A DNA stretch of 64,000 bases from Hyphococcus sp. GTDB taxonomy: Bacteria > Pseudomonadota > Alphaproteobacteria > Caulobacterales > Parvularculaceae. The translations under genes were made by a program, and so were the position numbers. Location: the NCBI GenBank assembly GCA_028289605.1, contig JANQON010000012.1:208034-272033 (forward strand). Direction: 5' to 3'. This document shows positions 47,050 through 57,014 of the stretch, one piece after another. Each line of letters opens with the position of its first letter. Positions within the stretch are counted from its first letter, which is position 1. Below the pieces are notes generated by a model, which saw nothing but the letters and a program-made list of their open reading frames with translations, did no database searches and had not been told where the DNA came from.

Positions 47050-47552
47050 GGCGTGGTGAAAGTGGATCGCGTCGCATGAGCGCGTGGAAAGCAAAATCGT
47101 CTTCGGTCTTAATTCAGAGGACCTCAGGCAGCAAATACGATAGCCTAAGATCGTCGGGCTGGATTCGGAAAGCAATTCAGGCCAGACGATGACATCATAC
47201 GACATTACAGACAGGCGCTAATTCTACCGTTTACTCCGGCGTCGTCCTCGGACTTGTTCCGAGGACCTCAGGCAACGAATGCGATAGCCTGAGATCGTCG
47301 GGACAAGCCCGACGATGACATCGTACGACATTACAGACCGACGCTAATTCTCCCGTTTTCTCCAATGTCGTCCTCGGACTTGTTCCGAGGACCTCAGGCA
47401 GCGAACGCGATAGCCTGAGATCGTCGGGCTGGATTGAGAAAGCAATTCAGGCCCGACGATGACAGCCTTTTCTCCCGTTCAACTCTGGGCGTGAAGGATT
47501 GAGTGGGGATAGGACAGGCCAAAACCGGCGGAGACATGATTCTCCTCACACC
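47050..47552. other. Gene-free stretch between the EnvZ-type kinase and proC
   Basis: Filled mostly by the tandem palindromic array at 47098-47465. No gene seen. Both flanking genes end here (convergent), so no promoter is expected. Confidence 0.7.
47098..47465. repeat. Tandem array of three copies of the ATCGTCGGG/CTCAGGC palindromic repeat
   Basis: Each copy has three parts. First is a hairpin GTCCTCGGA-CTTGT-TCCGAGGAC (47244-47266 and 47370-47392; degenerate in copy 1). Next are CTCAGGC...GCCTGAG arms. Last is ATCGTCGGG...CCCGACGAT (47294-47316 in copy 2; enclosing a longer imperfect stem in copy 1 and copy 3). CTCAGGCA marks the copies at 47123, 47267 and 47393, spacing 144 and 126. Downstream linkers CATACGACATTACAGAC are also shared between copies 1 and 2. 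The same repeat flanks the GIY-YIG gene at the right window edge. Confidence 0.9.
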
Positions 47553-48365
47553 CTAGTCCGACAATTCCGCGGCCCTTTTGGCCGCTGCCGCGACGGCTTT
47601 TGCAACAATGCGGCGGACCGCCTTATCGCCGCCGTCAAGCACGCCGAGGGCCGCCGCCGTGGTGCCGCCGGGCGACGTGACCGCCTTTCGCAAGTCTGCA
47701 AGGCCGCGAGCGTCGGCGCCGACAAGCGCGCCCGCCCCGGCCAGGGTGGCTCTGGCGAGACGCGCTGCGGCTTCCGGTTTAAGGCCCATGGCCCCCCCGG
47801 CTTCCTCAAGCGCTTCGGCCAACAGAAAAAAGTAAGCCGGACCCGATCCTGAAATTGCGGTAATAAGGTCAATATGGGTTTCCTCGCCGACCCAAACCGT
47901 CTCGCCGACTGTTTGCATCAAAATGTCGGCCATAGCGCGTTCGGAGTCGCTTACCGCCGAGGTCGCAAAAAGGCCGGTTGCGCCCACGCCGATCGAGGCC
48001 GGCAGGTTCGGCATGGCGCGGATGATTTTGGGCGCCCCGCTCAAAGCGCTTGAAATCGCGGCCGCCGACTTGCCCGCCATGACGGAGACAACCACCGCAT
48101 CGCTGGCCATGGCCGCAAAGTCAGGCAGGACATTTTCCGCCATCTGCGGCTTGACCGCGAAAACCAGCGCATCGAATGCGCCGGCGCCGTCTATGTTGAC
48201 GGCGATGCCCGCTTTGCGCGCCGTGTCGGCCACATCATCTGAAACGCCTGGATCGAAAACCGCGGATTTACCAGCGTCGATTGAGCCGGATTGCAGCCAG
48301 CCCCTGAGCAGCGCGCCGCCCATGGCGCCGGCGCCGATCAAGGCGAGACTAGGTTTTTTCGTCAT
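47553..48365 (-). CDS. proC: Pyrroline-5-carboxylate reductase
   Basis: This 270-residue NAD(P)H enzyme makes proline. It has the Rossmann start LALIGAGAMGGALLRGWL, ALVFAVKPQ, and the signature region TAISGSGPAYFFLLAEALEEAGGAMGL...LARATLAGAG. The start at 48365 follows the ybjN stop by 10 bases, so the pair forms an operon with ybjN first. It converges with the kinase gene across the repeat array. Confidence 0.95.
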   Translation of the reverse strand: MTKKPSLALIGAGAMGGALLRGWLQSGSIDAGKSAVFDPGVSDDVADTARKAGIAVNIDGAGAFDALVFAVKPQMAENVLPDFAAMASDAVVVSVMAGKSAAAISSALSGAPKIIRAMPNLPASIGVGATGLFATSAVSDSERAMADILMQTVGETVWVGEETHIDLITAISGSGPAYFFLLAEALEEAGGAMGLKPEAAARLARATLAGAGALVGADARGLADLRKAVTSPGGTTAAALGVLDGGDKAVRRIVAKAVAAAAKRAAELSD

Positions 48366-48375
48366 GCAAGGGAGA

Positions 48376-48879
48376 TTACGCGTTTCCCGCGGTTTCGAAA
48401 AGCGAGGCTTTGAGCGCATCGTCGGGCTTTTTGCCGCCCCAAACCAGGAAGTTAAACGCGGGATAAAACCGGTCGACCGCTTCGGCCGCCGCTTTGATCA
48501 GCATTTCCGCCTGCGCTGTATCGATGCCGCCGCTCTCTGGCAGAATAGCCGCATTGCGATAAACGATGGAATGATCTTCCGTCCAAAGATCAAAGTGTCC
48601 CGCCCAAAGGCGCTCGTTCACCATCGTGACCAGACGGCTCGCGTCGTCCTCGCGGCCCGCCGGCGCTTTCAGGTCGATCGGCGCGCCCATTTGCAGCGTC
48701 GACAACTCATCTCGCCAAGTGAACCACAGCCCGATATCCCGCCAAACGCACGGCAGCATGACGTGCAGTTCGCAGTCGGCGACGCGCTCAATTTCAAACT
48801 CGAGCCGTTCCGCCGCCGCCTCTAATGCAGTCATGGGATCGACGGCTTTTGCAGGCTTATGGATCAATTCGATCGACAT
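48376..48879 (-). CDS. YbjN domain protein
   Basis: This 167-residue protein has the YbjN fold: DCELHVMLPCVWRDIGLWFTWRDELSTLQMG, LLALVNERLW-like VTMVNERLWAGHFDLW, and a C-terminal AVDRFYPAFNFLVWGGKKPDDAL. YbjN proteins are thought to be sensory or chaperone-like regulators (type III secretion chaperone-like fold); in alphaproteobacteria a copy is regularly upstream of proC as here. The start ATG at 48879 has AAGGG upstream. Confidence 0.9.
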   Translation of the reverse strand: MSIELIHKPAKAVDPMTALEAAAERLEFEIERVADCELHVMLPCVWRDIGLWFTWRDELSTLQMGAPIDLKAPAGREDDASRLVTMVNERLWAGHFDLWTEDHSIVYRNAAILPESGGIDTAQAEMLIKAAAEAVDRFYPAFNFLVWGGKKPDDALKASLFETAGNA

Positions 48880-49092
48880 GAGCGCCCTTTCATTTGGCGC
48901 GACGATCCCGCTGACCGCCGCTGCACAACTATGACGCGACGATTCGCACGGAGGCGAAATGATTCGATTGAGCCGGTTTTCCCGAGAACCGTTTCGAAAT
49001 AAAAACCAGCCGTCACCCTCGGAGGCCCGGCTGAAAGATCGCCGAATCCGGTGGACAAATGGGGTCAGGCGACGGCCGATTGGGCTGTGTTT

Positions 49093-49335
49093 TTAAGCCT
49101 CGCCCTCAAGCGCGGCGATGCGCGCTTTCAGTGATTCGTTTTCCTCGCGCGCCGCGCGCGCCATGTCCTTAACGGCCTCGAATTCCTCGCGGGTGACGAA
49201 ATCCATATCGGCGATAAGCCGCTGAAGCTGACTTTTCATCACCGTTTCCGCCTCCCGGCGCACGCCGTCGGCGGCGCCGGCGGCTTCCGTCATCAGCTTG
49301 GCGAGCTGATCAAATACCGGACTTTGGGTCTGCAT
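49093..49335 (-). CDS. ubiK: UbiK-family accessory factor (BMFP)
   Basis: This 80-residue protein is almost wholly helical: FDQLAKLMTEAAGAADGVRREAETVMKSQLQRLIADMDFVTREEFEAVKDMARAAREENESLKARIAALEG. It has the BMFP/UbiK motif (DFVTREEFEAV) and a C-terminal leucine/alanine coiled coil that trimerises. UbiK supports aerobic ubiquinone synthesis with UbiJ in E. coli. It diverges from lgt, the usual alphaproteobacterial layout. Confidence 0.92.
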   Translation of the reverse strand: MQTQSPVFDQLAKLMTEAAGAADGVRREAETVMKSQLQRLIADMDFVTREEFEAVKDMARAAREENESLKARIAALEGEA

Positions 49336-49438
49336 AGAACTTTCCTTTCAACCCGCTATATAAGGGCCGCGGACTGACGGCGACAGCCCTTGAAATCCGC
49401 GTTATTGAGACGCAGCGCATCCGTTCCGAAGTGAGACC

Positions 49439-50293
49439 ATGACCATACCCTATCCGGAGATCGATCCTGTCGCCCTGCAACTCGGCCCGCTGCCGATCCG
49501 CTGGTACTCGCTTGCCTATATCGGGGGGCTCGCCGCGGGATGGTTTTACCTGACGCGCCTGATCAAGAACGCTCCCATATGGAGCGACGCCGGGGCTCCC
49601 ATCAACAAGGCCCAGCTCGACGACGTGATCTTCTGGGTCGCCATCGGGGTCATGCTGGGGGGCAGGCTCGGATACGTTTTCTTTTACGACCCTTCGTTGC
49701 TCTTGCAGCCGTGGCAGCCGATTCTCGGATTTTTGCCGTTTCCGCCGGCCCTGATGCTATGGCAGGGAGGCATGTCCTTTCACGGCGGCCTTATCGGGGT
49801 CACCCTCGCCGGATGGCTGTTCGCCCGTCATCACAAGCTGAACGCATTGTCCCTCGGCGACCTCTTCGCCGCCGCCGCGCCCATTGGTTTATTCTTTGGG
49901 CGCATCGCCAATTTCATCAACGGCGAACTCTACGGCCGTCCCTGGGACGGCCCCTGGGCGATGGTTTTTCCGACCGATCCGCTGTTGACGCCGCGCCACC
50001 CCAGTCAGCTTTACGAAGCCGTGCTTGAGGGCCTTGTTCTGTTCATCGCGATCCGGATCGCAACCCATTCCTTCGGCTTGCTGAAAAAACCCGGCGCAAC
50101 CATCGGGCTCTTTCTCGCAGGCTACGCCGCTTCGCGCATTTTCGTAGAGAATTTTCGCGAACCCGATGCGCACCTGCCCGATTTTCCGCTCGGCCTTACA
50201 ATGGGGATGATGCTGTCCCTGCCGATGCTGGCGCTCGGCGTGTGGATGATCTGGCGCACCTACGCCCAGCGACCGGCGCAGACGGCGAAATGA
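49439..50293 (+). CDS. lgt: Prolipoprotein diacylglyceryl transferase
   Basis: This 284-residue, seven-helix inner-membrane enzyme adds diacylglycerol to the lipobox Cys. The essential motifs are LPIRWYSLAYIGG, MSFHGGLIGV (catalytic His) and the Lgt signature GRIANFINGELYGRPWDGPWAMVFP. The stop overlaps the midA start (ATGA). It heads an lgt-midA-pgeF operon. Confidence 0.97.
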   Translation: MTIPYPEIDPVALQLGPLPIRWYSLAYIGGLAAGWFYLTRLIKNAPIWSDAGAPINKAQLDDVIFWVAIGVMLGGRLGYVFFYDPSLLLQPWQPILGFLPFPPALMLWQGGMSFHGGLIGVTLAGWLFARHHKLNALSLGDLFAAAAPIGLFFGRIANFINGELYGRPWDGPWAMVFPTDPLLTPRHPSQLYEAVLEGLVLFIAIRIATHSFGLLKKPGATIGLFLAGYAASRIFVENFREPDAHLPDFPLGLTMGMMLSLPMLALGVWMIWRTYAQRPAQTAK

Positions 50294-51402
50294 CGGACGC
50301 GGCCCACAACGATCCCACTCCGCTTGAAGATCGCCTGACGCAACTAATCCGACTCAAGGGGCCGATATCGATCGCCGACTATATGTCCGACGCCCTCGGC
50401 CATCCCAATGACGGCTATTACATGACCCAACAGGTTTTCGGCGCGTCGGGTGACTTTACGACTGCGCCCGAAATCAGTCAGATTTTTGGCGAATTGATCG
50501 GACTGTGGCTGCTCGAAGGATGGCGGTCGATGGGCTCGCCGGCGGACTTTAACCTGGTCGAGTTCGGGCCCGGCCGCGGTGTCCTGATGGAGGATATTCT
50601 GCGCGCAACGCGCCTGCGCAGAGGATTCGCGAAAGCCGCTTGTCTATGGCTATTGGAAACCTCAGGGCGATTGCGCATCGAACAGCAAAGACGGCTAAAA
50701 GGGTCTGAGCTAAAACCTCTGTGGGCTGACGAACTCGCCGACATTCCGCCGGCGCCGAACCTCATCGTCGCCAATGAATTTTTCGACTGCCTCCCGATCC
50801 GCCAGTTTCAGCGGGTGGAACGCGGCTGGCGCGAGCGTTTGGTCGGCGTCAACGACAAGGGACGCCTCGACTATGTTTTGGGGCAAACGCCGCCCCCGGA
50901 AAGTTACGGCCTTCCCGGCAATAACGAGTCCGAACCGGGCGACATATTCGAGATTAGTTTCTCCGCCCGGGAATTCATCGGGGAGCTCGCCGCCCGCCTG
51001 GTGGAAGAAGGCGGCGCGGCGCTGATTATCGATTACGGCCACGTGGCGTCCGGTCTCGGCGACACGCTGCAAGCCGTGCGCGGTCATAACTTCTGGCCGC
51101 CATTGTCGTCGCCGGGAAAAGCCGATCTCACAGCTCATGTGGATTTCGCAGCGCTGGCGGAAATTGCGATCGACGCCGGCGCCGCGGTGTATGGGCCTGC
51201 CGCTCAAGGCCGTTTCCTGGAACGGCTTGGCCTCGCGTTGCGCGCTGAAATGCTCTGCAAAGACAAGCCGGAGGACGAACAGCGCAACATCCGCCTCGGC
51301 GCGGACCGGATCGCGGCGCCTGATCAGATGGGCGAAATTTTCAAAGTCATGTGCGTGGCGTCGCCCGATTTTCCGGCGCCTGCGGGTTTTTCCGATCTAT
51401 GA
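50290..51402 (+). CDS. MidA/NDUFAF7-family SAM-dependent methyltransferase
   Basis: This 370-residue protein of the MidA family (mitochondrial counterpart: NDUFAF7, which dimethylates an arginine of complex I NDUFS2) has the SAM loop LVEFGPGRGVLMEDILR and PIxxYM-like SIADYMSDALGHPNDGYYM. Further marks are VIANEFFDCLPIRQF and YGHVASGLGDTLQAVRGH. The start is at 50290, coupled to lgt. It is probably needed for assembly of respiratory complex I; this is by homology. The stop overlaps pgeF. Confidence 0.93.
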   Translation: MTDAAHNDPTPLEDRLTQLIRLKGPISIADYMSDALGHPNDGYYMTQQVFGASGDFTTAPEISQIFGELIGLWLLEGWRSMGSPADFNLVEFGPGRGVLMEDILRATRLRRGFAKAACLWLLETSGRLRIEQQRRLKGSELKPLWADELADIPPAPNLIVANEFFDCLPIRQFQRVERGWRERLVGVNDKGRLDYVLGQTPPPESYGLPGNNESEPGDIFEISFSAREFIGELAARLVEEGGAALIIDYGHVASGLGDTLQAVRGHNFWPPLSSPGKADLTAHVDFAALAEIAIDAGAAVYGPAAQGRFLERLGLALRAEMLCKDKPEDEQRNIRLGADRIAAPDQMGEIFKVMCVASPDFPAPAGFSDL

Positions 51403-52172
51403 CCGCGCCGCCGGCGATCGCAGCAGGCAATCTGAACCATGACGGCGTCGCCCACGGGTTTTTCTCGCGGGAGGGCGGCGTCTCGGAAGGCGTCTTCGCG
51501 TCGCTCAACACCGGGCTCGGCTCCGACGACGAACCAGAGCGCGTTGCGGAAAACCGCCGACGATGCGCGGCGCGTCTCGGGGTCGCGCCGGAGCGGTTGC
51601 TGACGAATTACCAGGTCCATTCCGCTGAGGTCATTGTCGTGGAAGGGCCTTGGGCGGACACCCCGCCTGAGGCTGACGGTCTGGTTACAAAGGCCCGCGG
51701 CGTCGCCATCGGCGCGCTTGCCGCCGATTGCATGCCATGGCTGTTCGTCGATCCGGACGCGCGTGTGATCGGCGCCGCCCATGCGGGCTGGCGCGGCGCC
51801 CTGGCCGGCGTGCTTGAAAACACAGTCGCCAAAATGGCGAGCATCGGCGCCAAGCCGGAGCGGATCCGCGCAGCGGTCGGACCCTGCCTGCGGCCGCCGA
51901 ATTTTCAGGTCGGCGAGGACCTGGCGCAGGCTTTTTGCGCCCAGTTCGAAGACGCAACGCAGTTTTTCACACCGGATCCGGATCCCGGAAAACGCCAGTT
52001 CGACCTCGTTGGATTCGGCGCCTGGCGGCTGCGCGCCGTCGGCTTGGACGCCATAGAAGACACACAGCTCTGCACGCTTAGCGCGCCGGACCGATTCTTC
52101 TCATACCGCGCATCGCGCAAGCGCGGCGATCCGGACTACGGCAGAAACCTCTCGGCCATTTCGCTTCTGTAA
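51399..52172 (+). CDS. pgeF: Peptidoglycan/purine editing factor PgeF family (multicopper-oxidase-like, YfiH)
   Basis: This 257-residue protein of the YfiH/LACC1 family shows HGFFSREGGVSEGVFASLN, the zinc/active-site region with VHSAEV, GALAADCMPW and AAHAGWRGAL (motif HAGWRG), and a C-terminal RFFSYRASRKRGDPDYGRN. Family members act as purine nucleoside phosphorylases/deaminases or peptidoglycan-editing amidases. The start at 51399 (ATGA overlap with midA) replaces the longer frame from 51351. Confidence 0.93.
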   Translation: MTAPPAIAAGNLNHDGVAHGFFSREGGVSEGVFASLNTGLGSDDEPERVAENRRRCAARLGVAPERLLTNYQVHSAEVIVVEGPWADTPPEADGLVTKARGVAIGALAADCMPWLFVDPDARVIGAAHAGWRGALAGVLENTVAKMASIGAKPERIRAAVGPCLRPPNFQVGEDLAQAFCAQFEDATQFFTPDPDPGKRQFDLVGFGAWRLRAVGLDAIEDTQLCTLSAPDRFFSYRASRKRGDPDYGRNLSAISLL

Positions 52173-52255
52173 AATTTCCTTCAAAAACCGGTTGCACTGG
52201 TGTCAAGAAAACGTCATGAAGCAGGCGTCGACGGGGTATCGCCAGGGGCTAGGCC

Positions 52256-53200
52256 ATGAAACTGATCGCCGGAAATTCCAACCGACGGCTCAGCGAGGCG
52301 ATATCGAAGCGACTCGCGACATCCCTCGCCCATGCGGATATCCGAACGTTCAAGGACGGCGAGGTCTTTGTCGAGATCCAGGAAAACGTCCGCGGGGAAG
52401 ACGTTTTCGTCATTCAATCAACGTCCAATCCGGCAAACAACAATCTGATGGAGTTGCTGATCACGATCGATGCGCTGACCCGCGCGTCGGCCAGCCGGGT
52501 AACGGCCGTGATTCCCTATTTCGGATACGCCCGGCAGGATCGCAAAGCGGGACCGCGCACGCCCATCTCGGCCAAGCTGGTCGCCAATCTCATCACCACC
52601 GCCGGCGCCGACCGCGTTTTGACCGTCGACCTGCACGCCGGGCAGATTCAGGGGTTTTTCGATATCCCCACCGACAATCTCTACGCGGTCAAGGAATTCG
52701 AAAACCGGGTGCGCGAGATTTACAACGGCGAACTCGAAGACCTGACGGTCGTCTCTCCGGATGTCGGCGGCGTCGTGCGCGCCCGCGCCCTGTCAAAGCG
52801 GATCGACCAACGCCCGCTCGCCATTGTCGACAAACGGCGCGAAGGCCCCGGAAAGTCGGAAGTCATGAATATCATCGGCGAGGTCAAGAACCGCCATTGC
52901 CTGATCTTCGACGACATTGTCGATTCCGGCGGAACGCTCTGCAACGCAGCGCAGGCGCTGATGGACAAAGGGGCGAAAAGCGTCGCGGCTTGCGTCACCC
53001 ACGGCGTTCTCTCCGATAACGCCGCCGCGCGCGTGATGAAGGCGGACGCGCTCACGCGCCTGATCATCTCCGACTCGATCGAAGCGCCGGAGGACGTGGC
53101 GAACTGCCCCAAGATCGAGGAAGTTTCCATTGCAACGCTCCTTGCGGAAGCTATTCGTCGAATTGCGAATGAGGAATCGGTTTCAAGTCTATTTGAGTAA
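52256..53200 (+). CDS. prs: Ribose-phosphate pyrophosphokinase
   Basis: This 314-residue enzyme makes PRPP from ribose 5-phosphate and ATP. It has the N-terminal FEDGE-type motif ([12 protein letters not shown]), the [18 protein letters not shown] flexible loop, [13 protein letters not shown], and the PRPP-binding loop [17 protein letters not shown]. Length is normal. The next gene starts 6 bases after its stop. Confidence 0.97.
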   Translation: MKLIAGNSNRRLSEAISKRLATSLAHADIRTFKDGEVFVEIQENVRGEDVFVIQSTSNPANNNLMELLITIDALTRASASRVTAVIPYFGYARQDRKAGPRTPISAKLVANLITTAGADRVLTVDLHAGQIQGFFDIPTDNLYAVKEFENRVREIYNGELEDLTVVSPDVGGVVRARALSKRIDQRPLAIVDKRREGPGKSEVMNIIGEVKNRHCLIFDDIVDSGGTLCNAAQALMDKGAKSVAACVTHGVLSDNAAARVMKADALTRLIISDSIEAPEDVANCPKIEEVSIATLLAEAIRRIANEESVSSLFE

Positions 53201-53206
53201 TTGCTC

Positions 53207-53656
53207 ATGAGCCGGCGCGACGCGCTTCGCGAAACGCTATTGGAACTGAAAGCGGTCTCTGCAGACTTTCAGGATGAATGGAAACTGATCGGCAGCGCCG
53301 CCGCACACATCGCCGGCGCCGACGTGGGCGATATTCACGATGTCGACCTCGTGCTCAGCCCATTCGACGCGCGCGCGCTCGCTCTGCGATGGAAGGCGCG
53401 CCTGCTTCCGCCGCCGCCGCCGCATGCGCAATTTCGGTCCGATCCGTTCTATCGGTTTGACGGCCCGTTGACCGTGGAAGCCATGGCGAATTTCGAGATC
53501 AACATCGCGGGCGACTGGCGTCCGGTCGACCTAAAGACGCGCCTAGCGATAGACGGATTGTTCGTGCCCGATGTTGAAGAGCAAATCGCGTTGTTGAAAC
53601 TGATGGGCAGAGCAAAAGACGCGCCGCGAATAGAGGCGCTGGAAGCGCTGCTCTAA
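53207..53656 (+). CDS. Nucleotidyltransferase-like small protein, 3' end at a repeat element
   Basis: This 149-residue protein contains LIGSAAAHIAGADVGDIHDVDLVL, the G-S...D-x-D pattern of minimal nucleotidyltransferases, followed by VDLKTRLAIDGLFVPDVEEQIALLKLMGRAKDAPR, which also suits that fold. It is downstream of and very close to prs (6 bases), starting at the ATG at 53207. The stop codon is the last codon before a MITE-like element (left terminal repeat starts at 53657), so the original C-terminus may have been altered by the insertion. Substrate unknown. Confidence 0.7.
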   Translation: MSRRDALRETLLELKAVSADFQDEWKLIGSAAAHIAGADVGDIHDVDLVLSPFDARALALRWKARLLPPPPPHAQFRSDPFYRFDGPLTVEAMANFEINIAGDWRPVDLKTRLAIDGLFVPDVEEQIALLKLMGRAKDAPRIEALEALL

Positions 53657-53829
53657 GGCTTGTTGAGAATCAGTATTTTGGCGATTTTTACGCTTACCTT
53701 ACCCTCTCCCGCTCATTCCCGCGAAAGCGGGAATCCACAGCAATCATGAAATGGATTCCCGCTTTCGCGGGAATGAGCGGATGACAACACTGCGCTACAT
53801 CACACAATCCCGTAGTTTCTCAACAAGCC
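53657..53829. mobile_element. 173-bp MITE-like element with 13-bp terminal inverted repeats
   Basis: The terminal repeats GGCTTGTTGAGAA (53657-53669) and TTCTCAACAAGCC (53817-53829) are perfect inverted copies. Inside sit two 28-base copies of the CTCATTCCCGC-GAAA-GCGGGAAT unit, head to head (53710-53737 and 53752-53779, exact reverse complements, 14 bases apart). No coding capacity. The left end begins right after the stop of the preceding gene; CTA occurs at both outer edges and might be a target duplication. Confidence 0.65.
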
Positions 53830-53930
53830 CTACATCGTCGTGCAGCTTTTTGCATCACGCTTTAGCTGAACAACTTCTGTCGCAGCACGTCCTTGTTCCA
53901 GACCAACGCCTAGCGCTTCGGAGAAGTAGT

Positions 53931-54401
53931 TCACTTCCCCAGCAAATAAGCGCCGCCGGGATCAATGAGGAAGCGATCGATCAGCGCGTCCCGCCCGACC
54001 AGCAATCTGAATCCCATGGCGTCGCGATTGGCGAGAGACAAGTCAATCGGCCAGCTGTCGTCACCCATGCGGATATCGGTCCTGATGACGAAGCGTTCCT
54101 CTTCCTGCCCGTTCGAACTGCGGATGATGCGTTTGTCGGCGATCGGCGCGCGGCACAAAATTTCCGGCGTTTTGCGCCGACGCTGCGGATGCAGAAAAAA
54201 CTCCACAAACGCTCCCCCCTCCCGCTCTACTTCCCGTATGCGAAAGGCGTGAATGGCGGAGGTTTTTGCGCCGGTGTCAATCTTGGCGTGAATGGACGTC
54301 ACGTCGAGGCCCGGCAGGCCGACAACTTCCAGCGCGCCGATCACCGGTCGCTGACCACGCCGGCGTCCTCGTGCGTTGTTTGCTGCTGGAATGTCAGTCA
54401 C
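53931..54401 (-). CDS. RimB-like retropepsin-type protease ("ATP-dependent zinc protease" family)
   Basis: This 156-residue protein of the DUF785 family often called ATP-dependent zinc protease has an aspartyl protease fold: IGALEVVGLPGLDVTSIHAKIDTGAKTSAIHA carries the catalytic DTGA (Asp-Thr-Gly), then a flap region, RxxSNG (RSSNGQEEERFVI) and the C-terminal NRDAMGFRLLVGRDAL. Some relatives trim poly-glutamate tails added by RimK. The start is GTG at 54401, 14 bases after the PAS-protein stop on the same strand. rimK is not nearby. Confidence 0.9.
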   Translation of the reverse strand: MTDIPAANNARGRRRGQRPVIGALEVVGLPGLDVTSIHAKIDTGAKTSAIHAFRIREVEREGGAFVEFFLHPQRRRKTPEILCRAPIADKRIIRSSNGQEEERFVIRTDIRMGDDSWPIDLSLANRDAMGFRLLVGRDALIDRFLIDPGGAYLLGK

Positions 54402-54415
54402 GCAAATTTCAGCGA

Positions 54416-55498
54416 CTACACCGCATGCAGGTGCTGATGCGGCGCATCCGGTTCGGTCAGGGCCGCGCCGCTGAAGACAAAGCCCTCAACGCCCGGAACA
54501 TAAAGCATGTTGGTCAGCCGGCCAGACAGTTGTTTATACTCCCCGTCAGGACCGCGCATGCAGACATGGGAGAGATCCTTAGCGCCGCCGAGTTTTGACA
54601 ACGTCTGTTCGCCCACAGCACGGAAATGGGAGATGTCGTCGGCATGGACAATTTCCCGCGTGGTCCGGCCGATAAATTGAGACGGTGAAACGCCGAACAC
54701 CTGCTCCGCGGCGGGGCTGACATAGGTGATCTTGCCTTCCGGAGAAAAGATGATGGTCACGTCGTTCGACGACTCCACCAGAGCGCGAAAACGCTGCTCA
54801 GCGAGATGGGCCTCATCGGCTTGCTTCTGCATGGCGTCGAAAAGATGCGTGTTATGCGTATGCAGAAGAATTGAACGATCGATCATGCGTTGGATAGTGA
54901 TCGCCAGATACGAAATGCCGAGACCATAGAGCGCGATGACGGCGGCGATCGCCAGGCCGTCGGCGCTGGCGGCGAACGCATAGGTCGCCGCGAACGGCGT
55001 CAGCAGCGGAATGTTGAAGGCCAGCACCGCGCGCCAGGATGCGCCGGCGGAGACGACGGCCGCCGCCCCCATGCCCGCTACGATGAAGGGAAGAAACGCG
55101 TGATTGAGAAGCCCGTAGACAGCGAAGATCGGCGCGATCGCGCCCCAGAAGGCGCCGTTCAGGGCCATGAAGAACAGGTGGATGGACGCAAAGCGCGACA
55201 TGGCGCGTCCGGAATGTCGGGCAAAGCGGAACCGGATCCAGATACCGGCCCGAATAACGGCCAACAGGACGATGCCGCCGATCCACGGAAACAGCACCGC
55301 GTGATTGACCGCGTCCCAAGCGACCGCGGCCGCGATTCCGGCGTTCACCGCCGAGATGAGAATCGCGGTGGGCGCGCCGCGGAAAAGCAGCGCCGCGCGT
55401 TCCACTTTGAGCTTTACCGATTCCACGCGCGTCAGGCGATTAAGCCGTGCGCGACGACTTGGAGCCTTCGATATGGCGGATTGCAATTCGGCTATCAT
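54416..55498 (-). CDS. Membrane PAS-domain protein without output domain
   Basis: This 360-residue protein starts at the ATG at 55498. Residues about 40-195 form five to six transmembrane helices in a MASE-like bundle (AAVAWDAVNHAVLFPWIGGIVLLAV..., FMALNGAFWGAIAPIFAVYGLL..., GLAIAAVIALYGLGISYLAI). A short helix then leads into one PAS domain (about 240-350) with RFRALVESSNDVTIIFSPEGKITYVSPAAEQVFG and FIGRTTREIVHADDISHF. The chain stops just after the PAS C-cap. No kinase, GGDEF, EAL or DNA-binding domain follows in any frame, so the protein is a sensor that must signal through a partner, or is a truncated relic. Confidence 0.8.
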   Translation of the reverse strand: MIAELQSAISKAPSRRARLNRLTRVESVKLKVERAALLFRGAPTAILISAVNAGIAAAVAWDAVNHAVLFPWIGGIVLLAVIRAGIWIRFRFARHSGRAMSRFASIHLFFMALNGAFWGAIAPIFAVYGLLNHAFLPFIVAGMGAAAVVSAGASWRAVLAFNIPLLTPFAATYAFAASADGLAIAAVIALYGLGISYLAITIQRMIDRSILLHTHNTHLFDAMQKQADEAHLAEQRFRALVESSNDVTIIFSPEGKITYVSPAAEQVFGVSPSQFIGRTTREIVHADDISHFRAVGEQTLSKLGGAKDLSHVCMRGPDGEYKQLSGRLTNMLYVPGVEGFVFSGAALTEPDAPHQHLHAV

Positions 55499-55593
55499 GT
55501 GCTGTCTCTGGGGGCCTTCGTCGCCTATCAAACCACAAACAATGCTGTGCGCAAAAGGATTACGGCGTTCCTACACAGTCGCCACGAAACACG

Positions 55594-55610
55594 AAAAATA
55601 CAGTATTTTT
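55594..55610. promoter_or_regulatory. 17-base palindrome between the PAS gene and aspartate aminotransferase
   Basis: AAAAATACAGTATTTTT is a perfect palindrome with 8-base arms around one base, in an AT-rich island about 100 bases upstream of the PAS gene and 166 bases upstream of the aminotransferase. It looks like a dimeric repressor operator; the regulator is unknown. Confidence 0.4.
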
Positions 55611-55736
55611 ATAGACTTATCAGAAAAAACCCGAAAAATGAAGAGCCCGGTTGCATCCTCTGGAAGAATTCCCGCCCTATGTTTTTCAGTTCTAGCGCCG
55701 GATCGCGTTTGTGTTTGCAATGCAGCAAAGCGCTGA

Positions 55737-56984
<1,248 letters not shown>

Positions 56985-57014
56985 TGCGCCGCCATTACCT
57001 TGATCGAATTTTCC

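Noticed and set aside
47098..47465. CRISPR array
   Set aside because: Only three units of 126-144 bases, each internally palindromic, without uniform short repeats and unique spacers; no cas genes.
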